Shown here piece after piece: positions 41,249 through 50,446 of a stretch of 64,000 nt of DNA. Under the pieces are notes generated by a model. The model searched no databases and was not told the DNA's origin. It worked only from the letters and a program-made list of their open reading frames with translations. Every line of letters starts with the position of its first letter. Positions within the stretch are counted from its first letter, which is position 1. Position numbers and translations under genes: made by a program. The stretch comes from Chryseobacterium indoltheticum. Lineage in GTDB: Bacteria; Bacteroidota; Bacteroidia; Flavobacteriales; Weeksellaceae. The DNA lies in contig NZ_CP033929.1 in assembly GCF_003815915.1 (NCBI RefSeq), positions 3,224,001-3,288,000 on the forward strand. Reading direction: 5' to 3'.

Positions 41249-43912
41249 TTATTCCACCTCGACATTCTGTTTCACAGGGAGATTTTTTGACGAATTTCCA
41301 ATCATAATTCTGTATGTTCCTTTTTCTACAATCCAGTTCATTTTTGAATCTAAAAACTGCAATTCTTTCACCGGAACTTCAATGGTAATCTGTTTCGATT
41401 CGCCGGGTTTTAGATACACTTTTTTAAACCCTTTCAGTTCAATAATCGGTCTTGAAACTGAAGCCAGCAGATCTTTTATATACAGCTGAACGACTTCACT
41501 TCCTGCTTTTGCACCTGTGTTTTTTACATTTACTTTGGCGACAATCTTATCTTTTTCAGAATATTTTGTTTTATTTAATTGTAAATCAGAAATTTCAAAA
41601 TTAGTATAACTTAAACCAAAACCAAACGGATACAACGGTTCTCCACTCAAATCATAATAATCATTTCCTCTTCCGGTCGGATGATGATTGTACGTTAAAG
41701 GCAACTGACCTTCCTTAATCGGAAATGTGATTGGTAATTTCCCCGACGGATTTTCAGCTCCGAACAGAACTTTTGCAACAGCATTTCCACCTTCTTCTCC
41801 GGGATACCAAACGTCTAAAATTGCTCCGACTTTATCTTTCCAATCGGTAGTTTTTATTGCAGAACCACCGACTAAAACGACTGTTGTAGGTTTATTTAAT
41901 TTTGAAACTTCATGAATAAATTGTTCCTGATTTCCGGGCAGACTTAATGATGAACGATCCTGAAATTCACCTTCATGAATTCCGGCTGTAACAATAATAT
42001 AATCTGCATTCTGAGCCAGTTTCAAAGCATCATTAAACTCTTTTTGGTAATCATTTAAACCATAATTCCAGATCAATTCAATGTTTGCTTCGCCTCTATT
42101 TTCGTGAAACTCAACAACAATATCAGATTTTTGACCTTTCAAAAAATCTACGTCAACAGTTTTGGTTGAATAAGTCAACTTTTCCCAATTGTCGATCAAT
42201 AGCTTTCCATTTACATATAATCTGAAACCATCATTTCCCCTTAAACCTAATTGATATTTCCCAGAATGCGGAGCTTCCAATTTTCCTGTCCAACGAACGC
42301 TGTAATTATCCGGTTGTAGTTTTTCAGGGTTTGGAGAATATAAAGTCCATTTGAAATTCAATTGTTCGTTCTGTTTTTCAAAAGCGGGATTTCCTTTTAA
42401 ATCTGAATTGGAAAAATAATTTCCTTTTAAACCTTTTTGATTTTCTGAAGATAAAAACTCAGTTGGTACGGTTACGAAATCTTTCAAATTCCAGTCGATT
42501 CCTTTTGTATAAGTGATTTCAATATTTTTATTTTTAACTAAATTTTTAATTCCATCCAAAATACTTACCTTCTTATTTCCCGGTCCGGAATAACCTCCCA
42601 ATCTTGCATCAACAGCATCGGTTCCGACAACCAAAATCTTCTTTACATTTTCAGAAATCGGAAGCGTTTGATTATTATTTTGAAGCAAAACAAAAGATTC
42701 AATGGCTGTTTTTTCCGCTAAAGGTTTATGATTGATTTTCTTTAGTTCTTCAATATTTTTGTTGGAAACGTAAGGATTTTCAAACAAACCCAATTCAAAT
42801 TTCGCCCGTAAAACTCTTGAAACAGCATCGTCAATTCTCTCCTTAGAAATTCTTCCATCCAAAAACGGCTGAATAAATAATTTATAATGTTGATATTCTG
42901 TCTGAAAAATCACGTCAAGTCCAGCATTGATCGCCTGCGCAGAAGCATCATCGTAATCTTTTGCCGTGAAATGCAGAACATTTGCTCCACCCACTGCACT
43001 TGCATCACTGATCACAAAACCCTTAAAATCCCATTCTTTTTTTAATTTTTCGGTCAATAGCCAATGATTTGCTGTCGAAGGTCGACCATCCAGCAAATTA
43101 TAAGAAGTCATAACCGAACGACTTTTTCCCTGACTAAAGGCTTTTTGAAAAGGAATTAAATGGGTTTCTTCCAAATATCTTTTGCTCCAGTGAATCGGAT
43201 ATGAATCACGCCCACCCTCGCCAACATTTGCTAAAAAATGTTTTGGAGTGGTAATAATTCCCTGCTTTTCAAATGAACTCACAAAATTCACGCCCATCAC
43301 GGAAGTCAGAAACGGATCTTCACCATACGTTTCCTCTGTTCTTCCCCATCGAACATCGCTCGCCAAATTCACAACCGGTGTCAAAATCTGACGTATTCCT
43401 CTCAATTTTGATTCTTTAGCAATTGCTGTCGAAACTTCTTTCATCAACTCAGGACTGAAGGTTGCCGATAAACCGATCGCCTGTGGAAAAGCAGTTGCAC
43501 CTTCACGCATCAATCCGTGTAAAGCCTCATCAAAAGGAATAATCGGAATTCCCAGCCGTGATTCTTCAACAAAATATTTCTGAATCGCATTGATCTTTTT
43601 AGCTAATCTTTCAGCATCTTCATTGGCATTATATTTTAACAATTGTCCTGCAACTCCACCGCCTTGATTTCCTGCACTTACCTGCAATCCGAAAATTCCA
43701 TGAGCATATTGACCTTTCGGAACGTTATCTAAATCTCCGGGAATCATGAAGCACTGCCAGAATTTTTCTTCCGGAGTCATACGTTTCAGCAAATCCTGAA
43801 CTCGAGCTTCAACAGGTTGTTTTGGGTCTTTGTATAAAGGTTTTTGAGCGGTAATAAATGTCGTGCTCAATAATGAAATTGCTATAATTTTAAAACGAAA
43901 TTTAAAGCGCAT
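41249..43912 (-). CDS. GH3 beta-glucosidase with PA14 insertion, secreted
   Basis: 887 residues with a signal peptide. Order: GH3 N-terminal TIM barrel (about 30-370; the catalytic Asp lies in GFVISDASAVGG), GH3 C-terminal domain split by a PA14 domain (about 495-610; NSDLKGNPAFEKQN, YQLGLRGNDGFRLYVNG), and a terminal fibronectin-III-like domain (from about 770). The acid/base Glu is probably in IHEGEFQDRSSL. PA14-bearing GH3 enzymes act on beta-glucosides, xylosides or glucans and often bind oligosaccharides. Located beside a GH29 fucosidase, so perhaps part of plant-glycan degradation. No SusCD pair adjoins it. Confidence 0.93.
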   Translation of the reverse strand: MRFKFRFKIIAISLLSTTFITAQKPLYKDPKQPVEARVQDLLKRMTPEEKFWQCFMIPGDLDNVPKGQYAHGIFGLQVSAGNQGGGVAGQLLKYNANEDAERLAKKINAIQKYFVEESRLGIPIIPFDEALHGLMREGATAFPQAIGLSATFSPELMKEVSTAIAKESKLRGIRQILTPVVNLASDVRWGRTEETYGEDPFLTSVMGVNFVSSFEKQGIITTPKHFLANVGEGGRDSYPIHWSKRYLEETHLIPFQKAFSQGKSRSVMTSYNLLDGRPSTANHWLLTEKLKKEWDFKGFVISDASAVGGANVLHFTAKDYDDASAQAINAGLDVIFQTEYQHYKLFIQPFLDGRISKERIDDAVSRVLRAKFELGLFENPYVSNKNIEELKKINHKPLAEKTAIESFVLLQNNNQTLPISENVKKILVVGTDAVDARLGGYSGPGNKKVSILDGIKNLVKNKNIEITYTKGIDWNLKDFVTVPTEFLSSENQKGLKGNYFSNSDLKGNPAFEKQNEQLNFKWTLYSPNPEKLQPDNYSVRWTGKLEAPHSGKYQLGLRGNDGFRLYVNGKLLIDNWEKLTYSTKTVDVDFLKGQKSDIVVEFHENRGEANIELIWNYGLNDYQKEFNDALKLAQNADYIIVTAGIHEGEFQDRSSLSLPGNQEQFIHEVSKLNKPTTVVLVGGSAIKTTDWKDKVGAILDVWYPGEEGGNAVAKVLFGAENPSGKLPITFPIKEGQLPLTYNHHPTGRGNDYYDLSGEPLYPFGFGLSYTNFEISDLQLNKTKYSEKDKIVAKVNVKNTGAKAGSEVVQLYIKDLLASVSRPIIELKGFKKVYLKPGESKQITIEVPVKELQFLDSKMNWIVEKGTYRIMIGNSSKNLPVKQNVEVE

Positions 43913-43933
43913 AAATAATTTGATTTAATTATT

Positions 43934-44020
43934 GTTCTTTTGTCTTGAAACAAAAGAACCAAAAGTTCAAGACTTGGAACTCACTTTATTTTCTTAACGC
44001 TCCGATTTCCTAAGTCATTT
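43934..44020. repeat. Structured intergenic element, short form (copy 2)
   Basis: GTTCTTTTGT (43934-43943) and ACAAAAGAAC (43950-43959) form the end hairpin, and GACTTGGAA and TTCCTAAGTC a second arm. The sequence matches both ends of the element at 6788-6990 but lacks its middle. The outermost pair of the end hairpin changed from T-A to G-C with both partners altered. Confidence 0.7.
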
Positions 44021-44035
44021 TAATTACAAATTCAA

Positions 44036-45481
44036 CTATTGAATTATTTGAATTACGGTTGAATATTTTAACTGATTTCTCTCTTTTGGTAAATTTATTT
44101 CAATTGAATTTCCTGTTTTTTTCCAATGAATTTTATTTTTTAGACCTAAAACTTTCAAAGATTTTGGTTTAAAATTTTCAGGAAGTACAAAGCTTACTAT
44201 TGATGGGGATTGATAGTTTTCTTTTTCATCCAGATGAAAAATATTCACTGTTTTTCCATCTTTGCTTTGTGTATAATAAAAATTTCCATCGTGATAAGGC
44301 GCCACAGCTCTCGTTGCAAAAACCGCTGATTGATTGTCATTCATCCAAGTAGAAATTTCATTTAATCTGTCATAAACAATTGGATCGTAATCTCCGTTTG
44401 GTCCGGGAGCGATATTCATCAGGTAATTTCCACCTCTTGAAATGATTTTAACTAATGTTTCAATGATCTTTTGAGACGATTTGTAATTGTCATTCGGAAC
44501 ATACGAAAACGAATCTCCCATCGTGATACAACTCTCCCAAGGAATCGAAAGCGCGTGTTCAGGAACGGCTTGTTCGGGAGTGACATAATTTTCCCATTTC
44601 CCAGGAACCGTACGGTCTACAACGATAATTCCGGGTTGATTTTTACGAGCCATCGTCCCTATTTTATCCATATCAATATCTTGTTCAACCTTGATGGTTC
44701 TTTGCCATTCAACATTTGGATCGATCGTATGAAACGGGCGCACCCAACCTCCATCTAACCAAAGAATATCGACTTTACCGTAGTTTGAAGTGATTTCATT
44801 TAATTGATTAAAGGTGAAATTCATGAAACTGTTCCATTTTTCAGGATATTTTTTCGGATCATAATTTACATTTCTATCTTTTGGAGGAAAATAAGACCAC
44901 CAATAATCATCAGAATGCCAATCAGGTTTTGAGAAATAAGCTCCTATTTTGAAGCCATCTTTTCGGAATGTATTGAAGATTTCTTTCGTTACATCTGCTT
45001 TTGGATTTTTGGAAAAAGGAGTTTTTGAAGAAGTTATTTTATAATCAGACTGTTGTGTATCGAACATTGCAAAACCGTCGTGATGTTTTGTTGTGAAAAC
45101 TACATATTTCATTCCTGCTTTTTTCGTCGCATCTGCCCATTTTTGTGGATTAAATTGAGTGGGATTGAAAGTGGTCTGAAGATTTTCGTAGTTTTTCACA
45201 TACTCATCGTATGACTTTCCGTGTTCGGATTTACGCTGCGTCCACGATTCATCTTCCGGACAAAGGCTCCAGCTTTCGACAATTCCCCATTGACTGTACG
45301 TTCCCCAATGCATGAAAAGTCCAAATTTTAGATCCTGCCAGTTTTCAAGATTTTGAATTACCAATGGATCTGTCGGTTTTTGATAACCTTCTGAAACGTT
45401 GTGAGCCTGTGTAAAAAAAGTAGTGGATAATAGTAAGGACGAGAGAAAAAGAGTTTTCGTTTGTTGTTTGGTGAACATCAA
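44036..45481 (-). CDS. GH29 alpha-L-fucosidase, secreted
   Basis: 481 residues with a signal peptide (first 26 residues). The GH29 core is clear: WQDLKFGLFMHWGTYSQWG, YVVFTTKHHDGFAMFDTQQSDY, and VDILWLDGGW containing the catalytic Asp nucleophile. GGNYLMNIAPGPNGDYDP and a short C-terminal beta domain complete it. It removes terminal alpha-L-fucose from glycans or xyloglucan in the periplasm or outside. The acid/base Glu is variable in GH29 and I cannot point to it. Confidence 0.94.
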   Translation of the reverse strand: MMFTKQQTKTLFLSSLLLSTTFFTQAHNVSEGYQKPTDPLVIQNLENWQDLKFGLFMHWGTYSQWGIVESWSLCPEDESWTQRKSEHGKSYDEYVKNYENLQTTFNPTQFNPQKWADATKKAGMKYVVFTTKHHDGFAMFDTQQSDYKITSSKTPFSKNPKADVTKEIFNTFRKDGFKIGAYFSKPDWHSDDYWWSYFPPKDRNVNYDPKKYPEKWNSFMNFTFNQLNEITSNYGKVDILWLDGGWVRPFHTIDPNVEWQRTIKVEQDIDMDKIGTMARKNQPGIIVVDRTVPGKWENYVTPEQAVPEHALSIPWESCITMGDSFSYVPNDNYKSSQKIIETLVKIISRGGNYLMNIAPGPNGDYDPIVYDRLNEISTWMNDNQSAVFATRAVAPYHDGNFYYTQSKDGKTVNIFHLDEKENYQSPSIVSFVLPENFKPKSLKVLGLKNKIHWKKTGNSIEINLPKERNQLKYSTVIQIIQ

Positions 45482-45704
45482 GTTTAGTTTTTTGCTAAAT
45501 TAATATTTAACCGTAAAGTTTTACCACAAAAGGCACAAAAGTTTTTTGACACATGAGTCACATTAGTTTTAAGTTTAATTTATGGAGAATATTTAGAGTA
45601 CATAAGATTGAAAATCTGAGATTTGAGACTGTAAACAGGTGTATTTTTCATTCAAACAGTTCTGCGTTTCACTACTGACAATCTTGTTTTGATTAAAATA
45701 GTTT
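45482..45704. other. Gene-free stretch with a relic of a dispersed repeat
   Basis: About 220 bp. AACCGTAAAG...ACCACAAAAGGCACAAAAG followed by TTTTTTGACACATGAGTCAC looks like a fragment of an AACCGCAAAGGCGCAAAG-type repeat common in such genomes (from memory). A shorter similar piece (AACCGCAAATGCAACATAAG) lies near 22720. No gene. Confidence 0.35.
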
Positions 45705-46040
45705 TGTGTAGGAATACAAATAACCCGGTTTGGACTTAACGCGAATTGATTTTAAATACAAACACTATTATTTGTACTTAATGTAAAATGATTTTAAGTA
45801 CACATAACCTTGTTTGAACTTAATGTACATTGATTTTGAATGCAAACACACCTGTTTGGACTTAATGTCAGTTGATTTTGAATACAAACACCACTGTTTG
45901 GACAATATGTAAAATGATTTTAAGTACACATAACCTTGTTTGAACTTAATGTACATTGATTTTGAATACAAACACCATTGTTTGGACAATATGTAAATTG
46001 ACTTTGAATAAAAACGGCGATGTTTTTAAATTAATTGGAA
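45705..46040. repeat. 42-bp minisatellite, eight contiguous units
   Basis: Eight units of exactly 42 bp without indels, each of the type TGATTTTnAnTACA...TTTGnACTTAATGTA. Units 3 (45789-45830) and 6 (45915-45956) are identical; units 5 and 7 differ at two positions, showing a higher-order pattern. The first and last units are the most diverged. The minus strand has a 73-codon open frame of 14-residue repeats, which I regard as a by-product. Confidence 0.9.
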
Positions 46041-46087
46041 TACGATTGATTAAAATTAAAAGCAATTTTGAAATTTGCAGTATGACC

Positions 46088-46981
46088 CTAAAGTAAATTC
46101 TCAAAGGCTTTTTCGACTGTAGGATACAAAAACTGAAACCCATTTTGAATCAGTATTTCGGGATAAACGTTGCGGCTTTTGAGAAGCAATTCGGTTTCAG
46201 TTCCTAAGATGATCGAGGCGATTTCCAATTGCCAGACCTGAGCGTTTAAGCCAAACGGAATTTTCATTTCTTTTCTTAATTTTCGCATAAACTCTTCATT
46301 GTTCAAAGGATTTGGAGCAGTTACATTAATTTCTCCGGAGATGTTTTCATTCTCAATAATCCATTCAACAGCTCCGCAAAAATCATCAATATGAATCCAG
46401 CTTACATTTTGGTTTCCTCTTCCCTGTTTACCGCCCAAGCCCAGTTTGGTGATCATTCTCAGTTTGGTAAAAGCACCGCCGTTATGTCCTAAAACTATTG
46501 ATGTTCTTAACGCAACTTTTCTGGTATCTGGATTTTCAGTTTTAAAAAATTCCTTTTCCCAACTTTTACAAATATTCATTGAAAAGTCGTCACCGATAAT
46601 TCCGTTTTCTTCTGTATTTAAATGTTTTTCGGAATGAACATAAATTGTTGCTGAACTAGCGTTTAACCAAATTTTAGGTTTATTGGTGCAATTGTCAACT
46701 GCTTGTTGAAGGACTTTTGTACTGTTAATTCTTGAGTCGTAAATTTCTCTTTTATTTTTCTCTGTATATCTGCAATCGACAGATTTTCCTGCGAGATTAA
46801 TCAAGACATCAGAGTCTTCGAGAAGATTTTTCCATTCTCCTAAAGTCTTTGCATCCCATAAAAATTCGTTTTTACGTTTCGGATTTCTCGTTAAGATATA
46901 CACTTGATTTCCTTTTTCGGTAAAATATTTTTCGAGATTTTTTCCGAGGAAACCGGTTCCGGCAGCGATTATTATTTTCAT
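46088..46981 (-). CDS. TIGR01777-family NAD-dependent epimerase (YfcH/SDR39U1)
   Basis: A 297-residue extended-type SDR. IAAGTGFLGKNLEKYF binds NAD(P); INLAGKSVDCRYTEKNKREIYDSRINST, NASSATIYVHS and FCGAVEWIIENE are TIGR01777 blocks. The C-terminal DUF1731-like segment follows (MKIPFGLNAQVWQLEIASIILGTETELLLKSRNVYPEIL). Function unknown; it recurs with DUF2071, SRPBCC and DCC genes, as here. Last gene of the operon governed by the GbsR/MarR-type regulator (inferred). Confidence 0.9.
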   Translation of the reverse strand: MKIIIAAGTGFLGKNLEKYFTEKGNQVYILTRNPKRKNEFLWDAKTLGEWKNLLEDSDVLINLAGKSVDCRYTEKNKREIYDSRINSTKVLQQAVDNCTNKPKIWLNASSATIYVHSEKHLNTEENGIIGDDFSMNICKSWEKEFFKTENPDTRKVALRTSIVLGHNGGAFTKLRMITKLGLGGKQGRGNQNVSWIHIDDFCGAVEWIIENENISGEINVTAPNPLNNEEFMRKLRKEMKIPFGLNAQVWQLEIASIILGTETELLLKSRNVYPEILIQNGFQFLYPTVEKAFENLL

Positions 46982-46991
46982 TGGAGCTTAT

Positions 46992-47057
46992 TTTAGTTGT
47001 TGGTTGCTTGTTGATGGTTTTGTGTGAGATGCTTCGACTTCGCTCAGCATGACATTT
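46992..47057. repeat. Heptamer array plus ATGCTTCGAC element
   Basis: TTTAGTT, GTTGGTT, GCTTGTT, GATGGTT (46992-47019) in 7-bp phase, followed by ATGCTTCGACTTCGCTCAGC and ATGACA (47029-47054), an imperfect palindrome of a widely dispersed bacterial repeat type. Confidence 0.6.
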
Positions 47058-47108
47058 CTAATACTAACTGTTTTAAAAATTTACAACTTACTTTTTACTT
47101 GGCTCTTT

Positions 47109-47819
47109 TTACTTTTGCACCAAATATTTCTTCGTTCTCACTTCGATTTCAGAGCCTTCTGCAAGCATTACAGAGATTGGTTTCTGATGATTTAAACATT
47201 CAAAATCTTTTCCGTAAACCTGTTTAAAATCAATTTCAAGCTGATGATTTTTCACCATATACCACTCCCATTTCGGATGGCAGACTTCATATTCTGAAGT
47301 TTTATCCTCTTTTTTCGTAAAACCCCAATAATGTTCTGTGATAAACTCAAATTCAGAATTATCTTCCATCGTTTGAGATTTACTTTCGGCCGTAATCTGT
47401 ATAGAATACCAATCTTTATCTTTCCAAGAATAGGTCACAATCAAATCATTGTCGGTATATTCCATCTTGTTTTTCATTTTCAAAGTCTTATAATTCTCTT
47501 TATACACCGAATTGGCAACCATACTCAATGCATATTTAGGAACAATTTCTTTGATGAAAACGACTCCTCTCTTCCATTGATTTCCTTCTTTTTTCTTAAC
47601 ATAAAATCTTAAATTCACTTCTTCAAAATTTCTATGAAAAGGAATGGGAAGTCCCAACAATTTGGTATTCAAAAACATGAATCCAACCAAACTGACATAG
47701 CATTTTCCTTTATAAAAATCTAGTTCAGTCCCTTTTGGAAGATATTTTAATAATATTTCGGGGTTAATTTCGTAGTTGATGATGGCTAGTTTTCGCCATT
47801 CTGCTTTTAGAAATTTCAT
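47109..47819 (-). CDS. DUF2071 (YqjF-like) protein
   Basis: 236 residues. WRKLAIINYEINPEILLKYLPKGTELDFYKGKCYVSLVGFMF and LPIPFHRNFEEVNLRFYVK are the core of DUF2071/YqjF, an acetoacetate-decarboxylase-like fold. No catalytic Lys can be assigned. It belongs to the cluster with SRPBCC, desaturase, DCC and TIGR01777 genes. Cytosolic; function unknown. Confidence 0.85.
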   Translation of the reverse strand: MKFLKAEWRKLAIINYEINPEILLKYLPKGTELDFYKGKCYVSLVGFMFLNTKLLGLPIPFHRNFEEVNLRFYVKKKEGNQWKRGVVFIKEIVPKYALSMVANSVYKENYKTLKMKNKMEYTDNDLIVTYSWKDKDWYSIQITAESKSQTMEDNSEFEFITEHYWGFTKKEDKTSEYEVCHPKWEWYMVKNHQLEIDFKQVYGKDFECLNHQKPISVMLAEGSEIEVRTKKYLVQK

Positions 47820-47857
47820 GACTTTTGGTTGTTGTTTGTTAATAGTCTCTTCATTTA

Positions 47858-47885
47858 ATATGCTTCGACAAACTCAGCATGACAG
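47858..47885. repeat. ATGCTTCGAC element, second copy
   Basis: ATGCTTCGACAAACTCAGCATGACA resembles the copy at 47029-47054 and is again preceded by a short degenerate heptamer run (47824-47844: TTTGGTT, GTTGTTT, GTTAATA). Confidence 0.55.
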
Positions 47886-47893
47886 CTCTTATC

Positions 47894-48358
47894 TTAACTG
47901 TTTATTCTATTATTCTCTGTTGTATTTTTAATCATCTTGTTTCTTTCTAATAAAAATTTTTTCAAGTAATTTTTCAGAAAAAAATAATTGAACAATTGAC
48001 CGATAATTCCAAAGGGTGATTCAAACTCCAAAATATCTGTCATTATTGTGTTTTGATCTTCTTTTTTAAATAGATGTTGATGTCTAAATGATGTAAATCT
48101 TCCTTTTAACATGACATCAGTAAACCGATAGGGCTTTTCCATCTCTATAATTTTTGATTGATGGGTTTGATAAAATCCGAGATGTTTTGCTCTCCAGGTT
48201 ACGGTTTCGTTCAATTCAATTAAACCTGAAATTCTTCCTTCAATTGCTTTTTCGTTGGTTTTTGAAGTTGATTTTTGGTGCAAATCAATATCTCTAGCCA
48301 AATCGAAAACTTTATGAATATCCGCTTGAATGGTTGTGTTTAGAATTATTTTAGACAT
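47894..48358 (-). CDS. SRPBCC (START-like) protein
   Basis: 154 residues from the ATG at 48358. IILNTTIQADIHKVFDLARDIDLHQKST is the typical opening of the polyketide-cyclase/SRPBCC superfamily; TVTWRAKHLGFYQTH, FTDVMLKGRFTSFRHQH and ILEFESPFGIIG follow the coenzyme-binding fold. It binds a hydrophobic ligand, identity unknown. In related clusters such a gene neighbours the TIGR01777 epimerase. The frame extends to 48418, but that part is the heptamer array. Confidence 0.85.
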   Translation of the reverse strand: MSKIILNTTIQADIHKVFDLARDIDLHQKSTSKTNEKAIEGRISGLIELNETVTWRAKHLGFYQTHQSKIIEMEKPYRFTDVMLKGRFTSFRHQHLFKKEDQNTIMTDILEFESPFGIIGQLFNYFFLKNYLKKFLLERNKMIKNTTENNRINS

Positions 48359-48370
48359 ATTTTTGTGTTT

Positions 48371-48412
48371 GATGGTTGATAGTTCATTGTCGATTGTCGA
48401 TTGTCGATAGGA
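48371..48412. repeat. Heptamer array, GATTGTC type, six units
   Basis: GATGGTT, GATAGTT, CATTGTC, GATTGTC, GATTGTC, GATAGGA in strict 7-bp phase between the SRPBCC start and the desaturase gene, followed by a GATAGGAT/ATCCTATC inverted pair. Confidence 0.75.
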
Positions 48413-48464
48413 TTTCATCCTATCCTTTGGTAGGCCGTCCCTTTGGGACTTTATTTTATAACTT

Positions 48465-49247
48465 TTAAAATGTTTGCTTCTTATTTAATTCCGGTAAAAC
48501 TTTATCGATTCTTTCTGCCAATTCTGGTAATTTTATGGTGGGAACTGCAGGAAAAAGATGATGTTCCATGTGATAAAACATACTGAACGTTAATTTATTT
48601 TTCCAGAATCCACGTTGTGTTCTTGCGATGTTTGGGTTTTCATGGGTGTCGTGATGAACAGTCCAAACTGCGAAAAATGCCATTAAAAGTTCACCAAAAA
48701 ACATAATTAAAATGTGATATATCAAGAAATCAAACTGAAAATAAAAAGCAATAAAAACAAAAACAGCAATTGAAATCAATTCTAAAAACATATTCTTTTT
48801 GTAGTTTTTATTGGCTAATTTAAAAGTCATCCAATGAATTAAAAACAGATGCTTCGGACCATATAAAATAGCTTCATACCATTTCATTGAAGCTGATTTC
48901 CCTTCATAATCTTCTTCTGATAGGCAAAATTTATGATGTCTGATGTGATTAAATTTTACAGCATGAATAGATGCCATCATTGAAATACTGTTGAGATACA
49001 TTGAAAGCCAAGTGAGAAATTTACCGGTTCCTAAAGAGTTGTGAAAACCGTTGTGAACTTGTCTTAAGGCAGTCAAAAAATAGAATCCAGAGAACGGAAG
49101 CGCCGCCCAGTAATATCCTTTGTAAGCTAAGAATAGAGATATAAAAAGCCATGGCAAAGAGATATTATTTTCTATCAACATTTCTTTAACGGAAAGCTTT
49201 TTAAGGTCTTTCCATTCTACTCTTTTTGTGAGTTCTAGGTGATTCAT
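48465..49247 (-). CDS. Membrane fatty-acid desaturase
   Basis: A 260-residue di-iron desaturase/hydroxylase of the membrane family. Three histidine boxes are visible: HNGFH, HIRHH and HMEHH, with a further HHDTHE. Helices lie at about 30-65, 75-95 and 145-200. It introduces a double bond or hydroxyl into a membrane lipid or carotenoid. It is 11 bp from the DCC gene in the GbsR/MarR-linked operon. Confidence 0.9.
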   Translation of the reverse strand: MNHLELTKRVEWKDLKKLSVKEMLIENNISLPWLFISLFLAYKGYYWAALPFSGFYFLTALRQVHNGFHNSLGTGKFLTWLSMYLNSISMMASIHAVKFNHIRHHKFCLSEEDYEGKSASMKWYEAILYGPKHLFLIHWMTFKLANKNYKKNMFLELISIAVFVFIAFYFQFDFLIYHILIMFFGELLMAFFAVWTVHHDTHENPNIARTQRGFWKNKLTFSMFYHMEHHLFPAVPTIKLPELAERIDKVLPELNKKQTF

Positions 49248-49257
49248 TTTATGTTTT

Positions 49258-50070
49258 TTAGAAATTTAACCAAATAATTATTGCTAAAGCCGTCAATCTG
49301 AAAATAATCCAGGATATTGTAGGAAGGTGATTTAATTTTAAAATTTTGCATCTTCTGATATGTTCTAAAAACATGATAAAAACTACAATTCCAAAGTAAA
49401 CAAGATTAAAAAAAGGACTTAAATTGATGAATAAAACAGGAACTAAAAGCAAGGTTCCGATTAGAGAAACTGTCATCATATTTCCGAGATAATCCCAAAG
49501 TTTCTCTTTTAAATACATTCTTAAAAATAAAGTTTGCCAAACAATTTGGCCTAAGCAAATGATTAATTCTCTGGCGAAATTCTGATTTAAATTTAAACCT
49601 AATTTAGAAGTAAAAATACTTAAAACAATTCCTGAAAAAAGTATAACAAAACCTATGTAAATCAATCTATATTTCAAGTTGAAATCTGGAATGCAAGAAC
49701 TGTTTTCATCATCATTCTTTGATGGAATAATCTGTTTTCTGTTGTAAGAAACGAAAGAATACAGCTTTTTGAAAAACCAATACAAAGGTTGTATTCTCGC
49801 CATTTTCTCTAACGTGGGAAACGAATTTCCGATAATCAGAAGCAAACTATCTAAACCGTAAATTACTTTATTTTTGTTGTGATCAACTAAAGCAATTTCA
49901 TTTTTCGCACGGTTGAAATCGATGAGGTTTTTATTCTTAAAACTCAGTTCAGTAAAGGCTTCTGTTCCAGTTTCATCCAACATTCCGGATTTTATAAAAC
50001 CTTTTGAATAGATATTACACATCGGACATTCGTTGTCGTATATCAGGGTATGATTTTGTAGGGTTTTCAT
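49258..50070 (-). CDS. DCC-family (DUF393) thiol-disulfide-like membrane protein
   Basis: 270 residues. The N-terminal DCC domain has the diagnostic D-xx-C-xx-C in IYDNECPMCNIYSKGF, and the C-terminal half holds about five membrane helices. DCC proteins are predicted thiol-disulfide oxidoreductases of unknown substrate. The ATG overlaps the upstream stop codon (50067-50070), showing coupling with the small membrane protein. Confidence 0.87.
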   Translation of the reverse strand: MKTLQNHTLIYDNECPMCNIYSKGFIKSGMLDETGTEAFTELSFKNKNLIDFNRAKNEIALVDHNKNKVIYGLDSLLLIIGNSFPTLEKMARIQPLYWFFKKLYSFVSYNRKQIIPSKNDDENSSCIPDFNLKYRLIYIGFVILFSGIVLSIFTSKLGLNLNQNFARELIICLGQIVWQTLFLRMYLKEKLWDYLGNMMTVSLIGTLLLVPVLFINLSPFFNLVYFGIVVFIMFLEHIRRCKILKLNHLPTISWIIFRLTALAIIIWLNF

Positions 50071-50435
50071 ACTATCTTTTTTGAAGTTTCATAAGCATCG
50101 TAAACGTAAAACATTGCTATAACCGGACTGTAAATCAAGGAAATAATTAAAATAGTTCCAAGAAAATTGGTGATTCCGTATTCATTCTGTAATCCAAAAA
50201 TGATAAGTAAACTCATCCAAACAGGAAGAATAAATATTCCATAAGTAATATAGATAATTGATTTTCTATCCTTATTAAATGCTCTGATTGAAAAGCTTAT
50301 CAATTGCGGAATTCCCACAACAAAATAAAAGAGCATTATTCCAAAGTCGAAAAAACAACCAATTATAGCTGAGAAAACTCCAGCGATTAAAAAAAATAAT
50401 TGAAAATAAAAGTCATTTTTTAAGAAAGTTTTCAT
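50067..50435 (-). CDS. Small polytopic membrane protein of unknown function
   Basis: 122 residues with four predicted helices (about 9-27, 29-46, 60-80, 93-112). No motif is recognised. It is the first sizeable gene of the desaturase operon and overlaps the DCC gene by ATGA. A GbsR/MarR-type operator candidate lies upstream at 50529-50544. Confidence 0.7.
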   Translation of the reverse strand: MKTFLKNDFYFQLFFLIAGVFSAIIGCFFDFGIMLFYFVVGIPQLISFSIRAFNKDRKSIIYITYGIFILPVWMSLLIIFGLQNEYGITNFLGTILIISLIYSPVIAMFYVYDAYETSKKIV

Positions 50436-50446
50436 GGCAATAAATT

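Noticed and set aside
45768..45989. 73-codon minus-strand frame of 14-residue repeats in the minisatellite
   Set aside because: The frame exists because 42 is divisible by 3. It has no start context, and the residue pattern (SKQWCLYSKS) has no protein character. Treated as a DNA repeat.
45705..46040. CRISPR array
   Set aside because: Whole 42-bp units repeat with no unique spacers, and no cas genes are present.
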